DNA of 37,676 nt. Origin: Euryarchaeota archaeon UBA433. Lineage in GTDB: Archaea > Thermoplasmatota > Poseidoniia > Poseidoniales > Poseidoniaceae. The stretch lies in NCBI GenBank assembly GCA_002495535.1, contig DAFX01000061.1:9646-47321 (forward strand), read 5' to 3'. Positions within the stretch are counted from its first letter, which is position 1. The number at the start of each line of letters is the position of its first letter. The notes under the pieces were generated by a model. That model saw nothing but the letters and a program-made list of their open reading frames with translations, was not told where the DNA came from and ran no database searches. A program made the position numbers and the translations under genes. Shown here one piece after another: positions 1 to 7,803 of this stretch.

Positions 1-209
1 CTGAGCGTTTTTGTGACGGGGTCAACGCGGCCCCAGCGAAGCCTGCCTTTCCAAATCATCTGCGGGAGTTTTCCTTCAGGATCCTCGAGCAACTGCGCCA
101 GTTCGCGTTTGATGCGATTTGCAGTGGCTTCGTTGGCCTGTTTCGTGCCGCGCATGCGGACTCGTTGCTTTTTTTGCCCGGGAAATTCGACTTTTGATGG
201 TCCTGCCAT
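1..209 (-). CDS. Hypothetical basic protein, C-terminus cut by window edge
   Basis: An open frame runs leftward from an ATG at 207-209 off the left edge of the window, giving 69 complete codons without a stop. The visible N-terminus begins MAGPSKVEFPGQKKQ and is rich in Lys and Arg. It continues into a probable amphipathic helix (NRIKRELAQLLEDPEGK) and a Trp-containing stretch (MIWKGRLRWGRVD). The basic character would suit a nucleic-acid-binding or ribosome-associated protein, but that is only a guess and I do not recognise the family. It is divergent from the AAA+ ATPase gene, with about 170 bases between the two starts. A longer in-frame start upstream was not seen. Confidence 0.6.
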   Translation of the reverse strand, partial: MAGPSKVEFPGQKKQRVRMRGTKQANEATANRIKRELAQLLEDPEGKLPQMIWKGRLRWGRVDPVTKTL

Positions 210-284
210 GAACGCCCCTCAACCTCATCGAACCGCCGCTTTGGTTTGAGTCCTTCGCGGGCAAATGTGTCTGTGCTTTGCACC

Positions 285-296
285 TTCATATACTCT
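285..296. promoter_or_regulatory. TATA-like element in divergent intergenic region
   Basis: The 171-base gap between the two divergent starts (209 minus, 381 plus) holds one AT-rich island, TCATATACTC. It can be read as a TATA box on either strand. On the plus strand it would start transcription near 315, and on the minus strand near 265. Each choice leaves a 5' leader of roughly 55-65 bases. No other element stands out in the gap. Confidence 0.3.
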
Positions 297-380
297 AAAC
301 GAGTATTCTTTTGAACTCGGGGAAAGGGCCGTAGCGGCGCCAAATTCTCGGATGAGTTCGACTGAAATGGAGTGAGCATT

Positions 381-1817
381 ATGAAAAAAGGGGCAAAATC
401 AACAAGCGAAAACACCGATCAACCAACCGATGAAACACCACGGAAGGACCCGTTCTTCACGGTCCAAACGCCCATGGGAGAATTTTCGGTGGACATGAAG
501 GCTTACGCCGATGCCAAGGCGGCAGCCTACGAAATGATGCCCAAGCAAAAGCGTTCAAACCTCTTCGACAGCAAGATGTTTACGTTCCTTGAAGCGCCTA
601 AGACTCAACGAGATTCCCGATACTGGCGCGGCCACCTCGGGGCGTTGATGAAGGCGCATCTCGATGCCTACCTCCAACCCGAATTCGAGGTTGTTGAAGA
701 GTTCCTCATCGAAGAAGGCGTGTTCCGCCCGTGCCTGTATGATACGATTCCTTACAGCGAAGAAAAGCGTCAACGCATCATGGTTCTCGGCACAAGGTTC
801 TACCAAAGCAAAGTGGACCCAAACCACCGGTTCACCCTGATTTCTTCAGTCGATGGTGACGGCGATCACCGCATCACCCTTCACCTGCCAAGCGAGCGCA
901 ACATGAACACCGAACGGTACGATTTCAGCAACTTTTTCAACCAGTTTGAAGAGGATTTCTATGCCAATGGCCCGCTCAATGGCTCGTTCTTCGATTTGAA
1001 GTACAACTTCATCCAACGCGACCCAAACATCGACAATTTACTCGCTTGGAATCCAGACATCAAAGAAACCCTTTGGAACGACATCATCAATTTTCAGAAA
1101 GCGATGCCGAAGCTGAAAGAATTGGGCCTTTCCAACTCACGGGGCGTCATTTTGGCTGGCCCTCCGGGCACTGGAAAAACCATGATTGCCAAATGGCTCG
1201 CCTCACATTCGACCATCACTTGTATTCTCATCTCTGCCGAGATGATCACCGGTCGCAAGGACATCAAGAACTGTTACGAACTCGCTCGTAAGGTTTCACC
1301 TACCCTGCTCATCATCGAAGACATCGACACTGCAGGGGCACTTGACCGTCGAGCATCGGACCATCCTCTGCTTGGAGAATTCCTTCAATCGATGGATGGC
1401 GTGGTGCCAAACCATGGCGTCATCACCCTTGCAACCACCAACCACTCCAACAAAATCGACCCGGCTATTGCTGACCGCCCAGGTCGTTTTGACCGCATCG
1501 TCGAAGTTGGACTGCCTGACAAAGAACAGCGGTACCACATCCTTCACCAACACCTCAAGCCAATGGATGTCGCGCCGACCGTCAATCGAGAAGCTATCGA
1601 ACGGCTCGCCAAGAACAGCGACGGCCTAACTGGTGCATGGCTGCGAGAGGTGGTTCAAACCGCACTCATCGCCTCAATTTCTCAAAAGCGGGAGTTCATC
1701 ACAAAGGACGACTTAACCGCGTCCCTCAAAGACGTACTCAAGCGCCGAGGTATGGCGTATCGGGTCACGCCATACGGTGCTTCCAGTCAGGAATCAGCCA
1801 ACGCCTATGTCCAGTGA
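381..1817 (+). CDS. AAA+ ATPase with uncharacterised N-terminal domain
   Basis: A 478-residue cytoplasmic protein with a classical AAA module in its C-terminal half. It has a Walker A motif GPPGTGKT near residue 260, a Walker B LLIIEDID near 310, and a second region of homology ending DRPGRFDR with the expected arginine finger. A C-terminal helical lid follows. The AAA core resembles PAN, Cdc48 and FtsH-type unfoldases. The first 250 residues contain neither the coiled coil and OB fold of PAN nor the N domain of Cdc48, and I do not recognise them. They are charged and aromatic, with many Phe, Tyr and Asn residues around 150-215. The ATG at 381 is preferred over an in-frame GTG at 372 because GGAG lies about 8 bases before it. 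Likely role: ATP-driven remodelling or unfolding of an unknown substrate. Confidence 0.85.
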   Translation: MKKGAKSTSENTDQPTDETPRKDPFFTVQTPMGEFSVDMKAYADAKAAAYEMMPKQKRSNLFDSKMFTFLEAPKTQRDSRYWRGHLGALMKAHLDAYLQPEFEVVEEFLIEEGVFRPCLYDTIPYSEEKRQRIMVLGTRFYQSKVDPNHRFTLISSVDGDGDHRITLHLPSERNMNTERYDFSNFFNQFEEDFYANGPLNGSFFDLKYNFIQRDPNIDNLLAWNPDIKETLWNDIINFQKAMPKLKELGLSNSRGVILAGPPGTGKTMIAKWLASHSTITCILISAEMITGRKDIKNCYELARKVSPTLLIIEDIDTAGALDRRASDHPLLGEFLQSMDGVVPNHGVITLATTNHSNKIDPAIADRPGRFDRIVEVGLPDKEQRYHILHQHLKPMDVAPTVNREAIERLAKNSDGLTGAWLREVVQTALIASISQKREFITKDDLTASLKDVLKRRGMAYRVTPYGASSQESANAYVQ

Positions 1818-1859
1818 ATCAACGGATGAATTGATGGCGAAAGCCCTCTTCCCAGTGGT

Positions 1860-2708
1860 ATGGTCGAGGTGACAATGCTTGGCATCGCCCAAGACGGTGG
1901 TAGGCCCCAAGCCGGTTGCACACGCCCCTGTTGTGCGGATCTCTCTGCCGACGAGGCAGCTTATCCGGTTGCACTTGGCATCACCGATGGTGAGCACCAC
2001 CACCTGATCGAGGCCACCCGATTCTTGAGTCAACAACTTTCGATATGGGGCCAATCTTCAATCGATTCAGTTCTTCTGACCCACGCGCATTTTGGCCACG
2101 TCGACGGCCTCGGTTTGTTTGGACGCGAGACCATGAACGCCCGTGGACTATCACTCCACGTCTCGAGCGAAATGGAGCATTTGATCGACCGCACGCCTCA
2201 ATGGGCTTTGATGATCGATCAGGGGGTGTTTGAACCACACACATTTCACGATCGCGACGAGATTCAATTGAGCCCAAACGTCACCGTGCAGCCGATTCGA
2301 GTGCCCCACCGCGACGAACTTTCTGATATGCACGCGTTCGTGGTCCGAGGGCCCAACCGGGCCCTTCTGTTTCTTCCAGACCACGACACTTGGGAGGAGA
2401 CCCTTGCCCGCCATAACGCCTCGAGCATCCGCTCGTGGCTTACCTCGCTCAAGGTTGACATTGCTTTAGTAGATGGTACATTTTGGTCAAGCGATGAACT
2501 CGCAGGGCGCAATCAAGACAAGGTCCCCCACCCCCCAGTCAGTCAGACGCTTGAGATGCTTGGCGAACGCACAGAAGGCGACCCCGCGTTGTATTTCATC
2601 CATCTAAACCACACCAATCCATTGTATGATTCGAACAGTGAAGCCTCTGCGGAATTGTCTCGTTCGGGATGGAGTGTGGCGGTTCAAGGCCAACGCTTTG
2701 CATTGTGA
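1860..2708 (+). CDS. PqqB-like metallo-beta-lactamase-fold hydrolase
   Basis: 282 residues. The N-terminus reads MLGIAQDGGRPQAGC, followed by a Cys-Cys pair (RPCC). This opening is typical of MBL-fold proteins annotated as PqqB-like. The metal motif is THAHFGHVDG at about residues 74-83. It follows HxHxxH, but the Asp of the canonical HxHxDH is replaced by Gly. Further metal-ligand candidates are VPHRDEL near 150, LPDHDTW near 172 and the C-terminal IHLNHTNP near 252. The gene lies 42 bases after the AAA+ ATPase stop on the same strand, so the two may be cotranscribed. No other PQQ biosynthesis gene is in the window, so a role in PQQ synthesis is not supported. It is better described as a metal-dependent hydrolase of unknown substrate. 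Confidence 0.8.
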   Translation: MVEVTMLGIAQDGGRPQAGCTRPCCADLSADEAAYPVALGITDGEHHHLIEATRFLSQQLSIWGQSSIDSVLLTHAHFGHVDGLGLFGRETMNARGLSLHVSSEMEHLIDRTPQWALMIDQGVFEPHTFHDRDEIQLSPNVTVQPIRVPHRDELSDMHAFVVRGPNRALLFLPDHDTWEETLARHNASSIRSWLTSLKVDIALVDGTFWSSDELAGRNQDKVPHPPVSQTLEMLGERTEGDPALYFIHLNHTNPLYDSNSEASAELSRSGWSVAVQGQRFAL

Positions 2709-2745
2709 AGGCTACTGTGGCCTAAGAAAATGAGTGAAAATTCAT

Positions 2746-4854
2746 TCAACCCTTGATTACTTCTCCGGGCATGTACTCCAGAGTGATCCAAGAAATGGTG
2801 ATTGCTTCGCCAGGATCATTTCCAAACGGCAATGCATGATTTGTTTCAACCGTGATCTCTACGGAATAATTTCCTTGCATGCGATATGACTCCAGCATAC
2901 CTTCTCGAACAGAAGTTAGATCGTTGCCCGTGCCTTCCTTTGAATAGTCTCCAACCGCAACTTCAGCCTGATAGAATCCATCTGCATTTGTTTTTACTGA
3001 AGCCACTTCAATCTCACCTTGGTCACAACCCGAGGTTGTTCTTGGATTTTCGTCTATTTGATCGTGGGGGCCATTTACATCAGAGAAATCTGGGACAGTA
3101 ATCACGTCGTCACATTCAGAGCCAATCCCTTCATTTGCTGTTTCTCCATAGGAGATGAAGAACCTCACCGAGATAAGAGCGTTCGAATCTTCCATGACTT
3201 CAAAGATTGACTGATATGTCTCTCCATTGCCGATAGTGACCGTCTCAGATTGAATATTTTGGATTACGGAATAATTCAACTGGTACCCCGAAGAATCTCT
3301 GTTCAATGAATGGTCTCCAGGTGCGAATTTCTGATACGAACCCTCCGTGCCCCCTACGACTGCAAGCAACATCACGGCGCCAATAGCGGCGACCTTCCTA
3401 GAGGGAATGGCATATCTCCCAAATGGGTTATCGGGGGATTCACTGCGAAATTGACAGAATGCAAAGTGCGTTGCAAAAGCCGCTCCCATCCCGGGAACCG
3501 TTGGGAAAATACCTTCTGCGTCGCCATAGCCGAGCAGCGTCCAAATGACGACACCACTCATTGCTGCAATCATCATGCTGATTGAGTGGCTTGAATCAGG
3601 TTCATAGCCTGACATTCTCACTAAGAGCAACGGAACGAAGATGGCGCCAAGCCCGTAAACGGCGAGCACAACCAACTTGAACACAGAATCGCCAAATCCG
3701 GGAATTTGTTGACCGGCCAAGGAAATCACTGTCGCAAAGACTGCAACAGCCAAAGTCACCTTCTTTGTGGTCTTGTGGTCTTGACTCCATTCTGGTTTGA
3801 CGTCATCCGTGATCGCCGCAGTGCAGGCAAGAACTTGGCTATCGGCAGTCGACATCGTTGCAGCAAAAATCGAAGCGAGAATCAAACCACCAAGGAAAGG
3901 GTTCAATTGTTCCATTGCTAGTTTTGGCAAACCAGTTTCAGCACCAGATACGCCAAGTTCTGGTAACAACACTCGACAAGCAAGCCCGATGAGGAACATG
4001 AGAATAATGAACGGCGTCTGCCAGACAAAGAACCAAATCATTGCTTCTTTGCGTGCTTTATCGTCTTTGAGCGTCATCACTCGGGACACCACTTGGGGCT
4101 GCCCGGCCACACCAAGGCCACCCAAGAAAAAGGCAAAAACCCACAAACTTGCTCCGAACTTCAATCCAGAGGGGAACACGTTGACCATTGCTGGGTCGAT
4201 GGCTGCCAATTGGTCATGAAGGCCCGAAAAGCCACCCGATTGCTTGAGGGCGACAAGGCACAGAATGGTTGAGCCGACGATCATAACACTTGATTGTGCA
4301 GCATCGGTCCAGATCGATGCACGAATTCCACCTGCGTAGCAGTAGGCGACGACGAGTACGAAACCAATCAGAATACCAATTGTTGGCGACCACTTTAGCA
4401 TGGTTTCCAGGGCGACCCCACCGGCGGTGAGTTGAGCCGCAGCGTAAATTGAAAGGAAAATCACTGAAAGCACGGCTGCCACCCTTGCTTCAGGGGACCC
4501 GGTTGTGTTGGAAACGAGTGAGGTCAGCGAGCGAATACCACGTTCTTCTCCCTCTTTCTGAATGTACTTGTACAACCAAATCCAGGCCACAAGTTGGCCG
4601 ATGGTCGAGACCAACGCAATCCATATTGCGGAATAGCCCTGCATAATGATGAACCCAATGAAACCGATGAACATGTAGCCAGAATTCCACGTGCTGACTG
4701 CCGAAAGTGCAGCGAGGCCGGGGTGCATCCCTCGGCCAGCGACCAAGTAATCGTCAGTCGTGTCGACCTTCACTCGCATTGAGGCAAGGCCAACTCCTGC
4801 AAAGAAGATCATAAACAGCAAGAAAGAGAGGAGAAGCATCACTTCGTCAGACAT
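2746..4854 (-). CDS. Sodium/solute symporter (SSS, PutP-like) with C-terminal extracellular domain
   Basis: 702 residues. Residues 1-506 carry about 14 hydrophobic segments of a LeuT-fold SSS transporter. Family features include the TM1-TM2 region with DDYLVAGRGM, a GGLGVAGQPQ stretch near 245 and the sodium-site motif STADSQVLA near 334, which matches PutP-type proline transporters closely. The substrate is probably an amino acid or another small organic solute; proline is only a suggestion. The usual PutP protein ends near residue 500. Here an extra last membrane segment (about 488-506) is followed by about 190 hydrophilic residues with alternating beta-strand patterns and two Cys, predicted to lie outside the cell. 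The start follows an AAGGTG motif, and the gene begins only 14 bases after the dph5 stop, so they are probably cotranscribed. Confidence 0.9.
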   Translation of the reverse strand: MSDEVMLLLSFLLFMIFFAGVGLASMRVKVDTTDDYLVAGRGMHPGLAALSAVSTWNSGYMFIGFIGFIIMQGYSAIWIALVSTIGQLVAWIWLYKYIQKEGEERGIRSLTSLVSNTTGSPEARVAAVLSVIFLSIYAAAQLTAGGVALETMLKWSPTIGILIGFVLVVAYCYAGGIRASIWTDAAQSSVMIVGSTILCLVALKQSGGFSGLHDQLAAIDPAMVNVFPSGLKFGASLWVFAFFLGGLGVAGQPQVVSRVMTLKDDKARKEAMIWFFVWQTPFIILMFLIGLACRVLLPELGVSGAETGLPKLAMEQLNPFLGGLILASIFAATMSTADSQVLACTAAITDDVKPEWSQDHKTTKKVTLAVAVFATVISLAGQQIPGFGDSVFKLVVLAVYGLGAIFVPLLLVRMSGYEPDSSHSISMMIAAMSGVVIWTLLGYGDAEGIFPTVPGMGAAFATHFAFCQFRSESPDNPFGRYAIPSRKVAAIGAVMLLAVVGGTEGSYQKFAPGDHSLNRDSSGYQLNYSVIQNIQSETVTIGNGETYQSIFEVMEDSNALISVRFFISYGETANEGIGSECDDVITVPDFSDVNGPHDQIDENPRTTSGCDQGEIEVASVKTNADGFYQAEVAVGDYSKEGTGNDLTSVREGMLESYRMQGNYSVEITVETNHALPFGNDPGEAITISWITLEYMPGEVIKG

Positions 4855-4868
4855 TCAACCACACACCT

Positions 4869-5747
4869 TCAGTGCCAACGAAGCAGAGCCTTCTCTTCAA
4901 CTTCACTGGGCTTAGACGGGAATACGAGGCTGTTGAGTCTACCACCGTCGATGCTGTCCAACTGTCCAACCGTGGTGGTCGTGATGCGCTGTTGACCCGT
5001 GCCCATATCGGCACATACCACCACGGCCACTTCTTCGAGATCCCGTTCAAGCAACGATGCGCACGCCTCATACCGCATTGCATCGAGCGCATTCCCACGA
5101 GGCATGTGTTCCATGCCCTCTGCCAATTTCACCCACATTAATCTCAAGGAAACAACTGCATCGGCAGGTTTCATTGGGATTTGGTGGCCAATGCCCTCAC
5201 CTGTCGGATCCAAATCCAACAGCGCCAAGGTGTGGAGGTTCTGATGTAAATTCGCTGCGATAACTTCGAGCGGTGAGGTTGCGACCCAGCCCCCATAGGG
5301 GTAGGTGAGCGTGGTTTGGCGTCCAAATTTGTAGTTGGATAGACCAACCGCGCCCGTCACCAATGTGGTGATGGAAACGCCATGAAATACCATGCATTCA
5401 ATCCCCGCCTCAGCCGCCTGCAACTGCAAATCAACGTGGGTGGTGGCTTGCAAAGGATCGCCAACGACCAAGAGCGCCACCAGGGAAGTTTGAGCTAATT
5501 CAAACAACAGATCTGGTTGTTCAACTTCTGGACGCATGACCTTCTCGATCGGCCCAACACTCGCCTCAAGCGCATCGAGTTCAGATTGGGGCCACAACGC
5601 AGTGTAGGCTTCATACCGGCGCGCATCGGCGGCCTTCGCCGCTTCAAGTGCCTCCAGACTCATGCCTGAAAGCCGGCCGGGGCCCATGCCTATCAGCAAC
5701 AAACCCGCTGAGGGAAGAGGGGAATTCGTGTTGTGCTTCGCCGTCAT
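4869..5747 (-). CDS. dph5: Diphthine synthase (Dph5)
   Basis: A SAM-dependent methyltransferase of the tetrapyrrole-methylase fold that methylates the modified histidine of elongation factor 2 during diphthamide synthesis. The protein opens with GLLLIGMGPGRLSGMSLEALEAAKAAD, the glycine-rich SAM loop of the family. It then shows VGDPLQATTH near residue 95, HGVSITTLVTGAVGLSNYKFG, and FGRQTTLTYPYGGW, all diagnostic of Dph5. Length is 292 residues from the ATG at 5747. An in-frame ATG at 5786 would add 13 residues but would overlap the start of the divergent trm5 gene. Only 37 bases separate the chosen starts, so promoter elements must lie inside the neighbouring coding regions. Confidence 0.92.
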   Translation of the reverse strand: MTAKHNTNSPLPSAGLLLIGMGPGRLSGMSLEALEAAKAADARRYEAYTALWPQSELDALEASVGPIEKVMRPEVEQPDLLFELAQTSLVALLVVGDPLQATTHVDLQLQAAEAGIECMVFHGVSITTLVTGAVGLSNYKFGRQTTLTYPYGGWVATSPLEVIAANLHQNLHTLALLDLDPTGEGIGHQIPMKPADAVVSLRLMWVKLAEGMEHMPRGNALDAMRYEACASLLERDLEEVAVVVCADMGTGQQRITTTTVGQLDSIDGGRLNSLVFPSKPSEVEEKALLRWH

Positions 5748-5784
5748 CCTCAAACCTCCGGTTCGCTTGGATGGAGCGAGCATC

Positions 5785-6903
5785 ATGCGTCATTTGAGTG
5801 TGCCGAGCGCGCAAACCCAGCATTGGCTGGAACGCTGCCGCACAGAAAAATGGCTCATGGAGCACACCGGTGTGACCACACTTCCAGATGGAAAAAAGGC
5901 CATACCGCTCAATGACAGCGCCCCCCCATCCGACGATGAAGTATGGCAAGGGCACACTCTGCTCGAACTTGAGGCAAAATCGAAAGCCCCATCGCATTGG
6001 ACCGAACACCTCGACATTGATCTGTACGAAGCCCACAAAGACCAGTGGCCGAAAGCATATGAAACGCAAGGGGATGTCCTGATTGTCAAAATCGAAGACT
6101 CGGTGTGGGATGCCGCAGAAACTGTCGCCGACGCCATGCTCACCCAACTGCCTAGCGTCCGACTTGTATGCGCGGACTTAGGAGTTCATGGTGATTTCCG
6201 CGTTCGCAACCTTCTGCCCCTCGCCAGCCGGGACGGCACTGTAGAAACAAAGACGAGGGTCCGAGAAAACGGGTACCTTCTATGGGTTGACCCTTCGAAG
6301 GTGTATTTCTCAGCCCGTCTTTCCAATGAACGCATTGAGACCTTAGAAACAGCACAGAAACTGTCCAATCACTTGGGCAGAGGCCTTGTTGTGGCCGATC
6401 CATACGCAGGCGTCGGACCAAGTATGGGGGCGTTGCTAAACGAGCCTAATTTAATTCGAGGATACCACGCTGGCGATTTGAACCCAGATGCGGTTGAATT
6501 GCTCAAAGCCAACCTCACTCACTTGTCAGAAAAGCGCAAAGGCGTTGACGGCGCCCCAGCGACTCACCTCGATCCATCGACGGTGGTGTGCAAAGACGCC
6601 ACCTTATGGATGAAGGACGAAGCGTTCTTGCAAAGTTGTGATTTGCTGCTCGTCAACCTTCCCCATGATAGCATCGGCCACCTGCCCAAGGTGCTACCCT
6701 TGCTTCGTCGCGAGCAAACTACAGTGCTTCGCGGCTGGGCCATTGTTCAACGGGACCAGCAGGGGGCTGATCAGAAACGCATCCAGGACGCCATCACACA
6801 AGCGGGCGGAACCATTCAATCGTTCAAGTTTGACGAGGTGAAAGGATTCTCTGCAAGCAAGAGTTTCATGCGTTTTGAAGTGTGGATGCGCCTTGAGGTT
6901 TGA
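5785..6903 (+). CDS. trm5: tRNA (guanine37-N1)-methyltransferase, Trm5 family
   Basis: 372 residues. A divergent N-terminal domain is followed by the Trm5 hallmark GVHGDFRVRNLLPLA near residue 133. Next come ENGYLLWVDPSKVYFSARLSNER near 170, the SAM-binding motif VVADPYAGVGPS near 200, and the active-site NLPHDS near 289. These match the class I Rossmann methyltransferases that put a methyl group on N1 of G37 in tRNA. In archaea the product is also the first step towards wyosine bases. The related Taw2 enzymes share much of this architecture, so a small chance of that assignment remains. The frame is open up to 5662, but an ATG at 5785 gives the more credible N-terminus and avoids a long overlap with dph5. 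Confidence 0.9.
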   Translation: MRHLSVPSAQTQHWLERCRTEKWLMEHTGVTTLPDGKKAIPLNDSAPPSDDEVWQGHTLLELEAKSKAPSHWTEHLDIDLYEAHKDQWPKAYETQGDVLIVKIEDSVWDAAETVADAMLTQLPSVRLVCADLGVHGDFRVRNLLPLASRDGTVETKTRVRENGYLLWVDPSKVYFSARLSNERIETLETAQKLSNHLGRGLVVADPYAGVGPSMGALLNEPNLIRGYHAGDLNPDAVELLKANLTHLSEKRKGVDGAPATHLDPSTVVCKDATLWMKDEAFLQSCDLLLVNLPHDSIGHLPKVLPLLRREQTTVLRGWAIVQRDQQGADQKRIQDAITQAGGTIQSFKFDEVKGFSASKSFMRFEVWMRLEV

Positions 6904-6941
6904 GCGTTGAGTTCATCAATCAGCACCCACTGCGTTGAACC

Positions 6942-7079
6942 ATGCAGAACACAGTCACATGCGTTTGCGGTGTGAAAATAGACGTTGCAGGAGCAACCCC
7001 GCGCAAAGACGGCACCAAAGTCTGGTGCAGAGTGTGCGGCACAGTTTCGGTTCACCACCGAACGCAAACAAGCGGTTAA
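6942..7079 (+). CDS. Small zinc-ribbon protein, 45 residues
   Basis: A short complete reading frame between trm5 and the next minus-strand gene. The translation begins MQNTVTCVCGVKIDV and contains WCRVCGTVSVHHR. Cys7 and Cys9 (CxCG) and Cys29 and Cys32 (CxxCG) form a two-knuckle zinc ribbon, with His38 and His39 nearby. Two glycine-following Cys pairs about 20 residues apart are unlikely to arise by chance in so short a frame. The gene starts 38 bases after the trm5 stop on the same strand, so cotranscription is plausible. Function is unknown. Small zinc ribbons often bind RNA or partner proteins, but nothing here shows which. A longer opposing minus-strand frame covers the same bases but looks like a shadow. 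Confidence 0.6.
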   Translation: MQNTVTCVCGVKIDVAGATPRKDGTKVWCRVCGTVSVHHRTQTSG

Positions 7080-7122
7080 TTTCGCCCAATAACGGCGAAT
7101 CTCGTCGTTGTCTTCGAGTACT

Positions 7123-7749
7123 TCATCGGCCAATCGGCGCTCGCCAAGGTCCATCCTCATCAAGCGAAGTATCCTCCTCCGGCATACCAGCTCGCAGGGG
7201 TTTGAATGGGCTTTTTTCCGGGAGATCTGGCTTACCCTCATTGCGCTTGGCCATGTATTCGCCACCCTTCTTTCTGATGAACACCTCGCTGTATGCGACG
7301 ATGAAGAGAAGTGCTGAGAGCAACACGTGCCCCTCGACCCGATAGGATTCAAACGGCTGGATGTGCAGCACTTGATTGGTGATGATACCTGAATCAACGG
7401 TCGTCTCAACCGTATAGGTTCCCGGCGCCAACTCCCCTTCCCAGTTGGGCGCGCCTTCGGAGAGCATACCGCTGTACTGAGCAACCACATTGCTCGAAGC
7501 ATCTCGAATTACCCAGGACACATTACCCTCGTCCACTGAAGCACCAAAGAACGACACTTCAAACACGGCTGGCATGGATTTTTCTTGACCAAAAACAGCT
7601 GGTAGATCAACGGTCCGGGTTTCAATGCCGTTGTATTCATCATTGATTTCATAGGGTGCTGCGCCTCCTGCAACACTCATCCAAAGGCCATTCAACACCA
7701 ACAACGCAACCGGCCAAAGCACCAGGTTTACAAGTCGTTTTCGTTCCAT
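7123..7749 (-). CDS. Membrane protein with extracytoplasmic beta domain
   Basis: 208 residues, family not recognised. An N-terminal hydrophobic segment (about 7-28, after basic MERKR) acts as a signal anchor. About 110 polar residues follow, with beta-sandwich-like spacing (SWVIRDASSNVVAQYSG, APGTYTVETTV), resembling an Ig-like or bacterial PPC-type fold. A second hydrophobic segment (about 140-160) precedes a basic and acidic cytoplasmic tail. The topology suggests both ends inside and the beta domain outside the cell. The gene lies 44 bases downstream of mptE on the same strand, with an AT-rich stretch upstream that may be its own promoter. Confidence 0.75.
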   Translation of the reverse strand: MERKRLVNLVLWPVALLVLNGLWMSVAGGAAPYEINDEYNGIETRTVDLPAVFGQEKSMPAVFEVSFFGASVDEGNVSWVIRDASSNVVAQYSGMLSEGAPNWEGELAPGTYTVETTVDSGIITNQVLHIQPFESYRVEGHVLLSALLFIVAYSEVFIRKKGGEYMAKRNEGKPDLPEKSPFKPLRAGMPEEDTSLDEDGPWRAPIGR

Positions 7750-7783
7750 GACAGGTTCCTGTTTAGCCCATTTGCTTTTATTG

Positions 7784-7803
7784 GTATGTATTATTATTCA
7801 ACC
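7784..7803 (-). promoter_or_regulatory. AT-rich, TATA-like promoter candidate
   Basis: Read on the minus strand, the bases before the 208-residue membrane protein gene include TGAATAATAATACATACC. This is far more AT-rich than the surroundings. It lies 35-54 bases before the start codon and partly overlaps the 3' end of mptE. An archaeal TATA box here would give a short leader. It would let the membrane protein be expressed independently of mptE. Confidence 0.3.

Noticed and set aside
6816..7502. A 228-codon minus-strand frame spanning the zinc-ribbon gene and part of the membrane protein
   Set aside because: Its translation is rich in Arg, Ser and Cys with no family-like pattern, and it overlaps two better-supported genes and the end of trm5.
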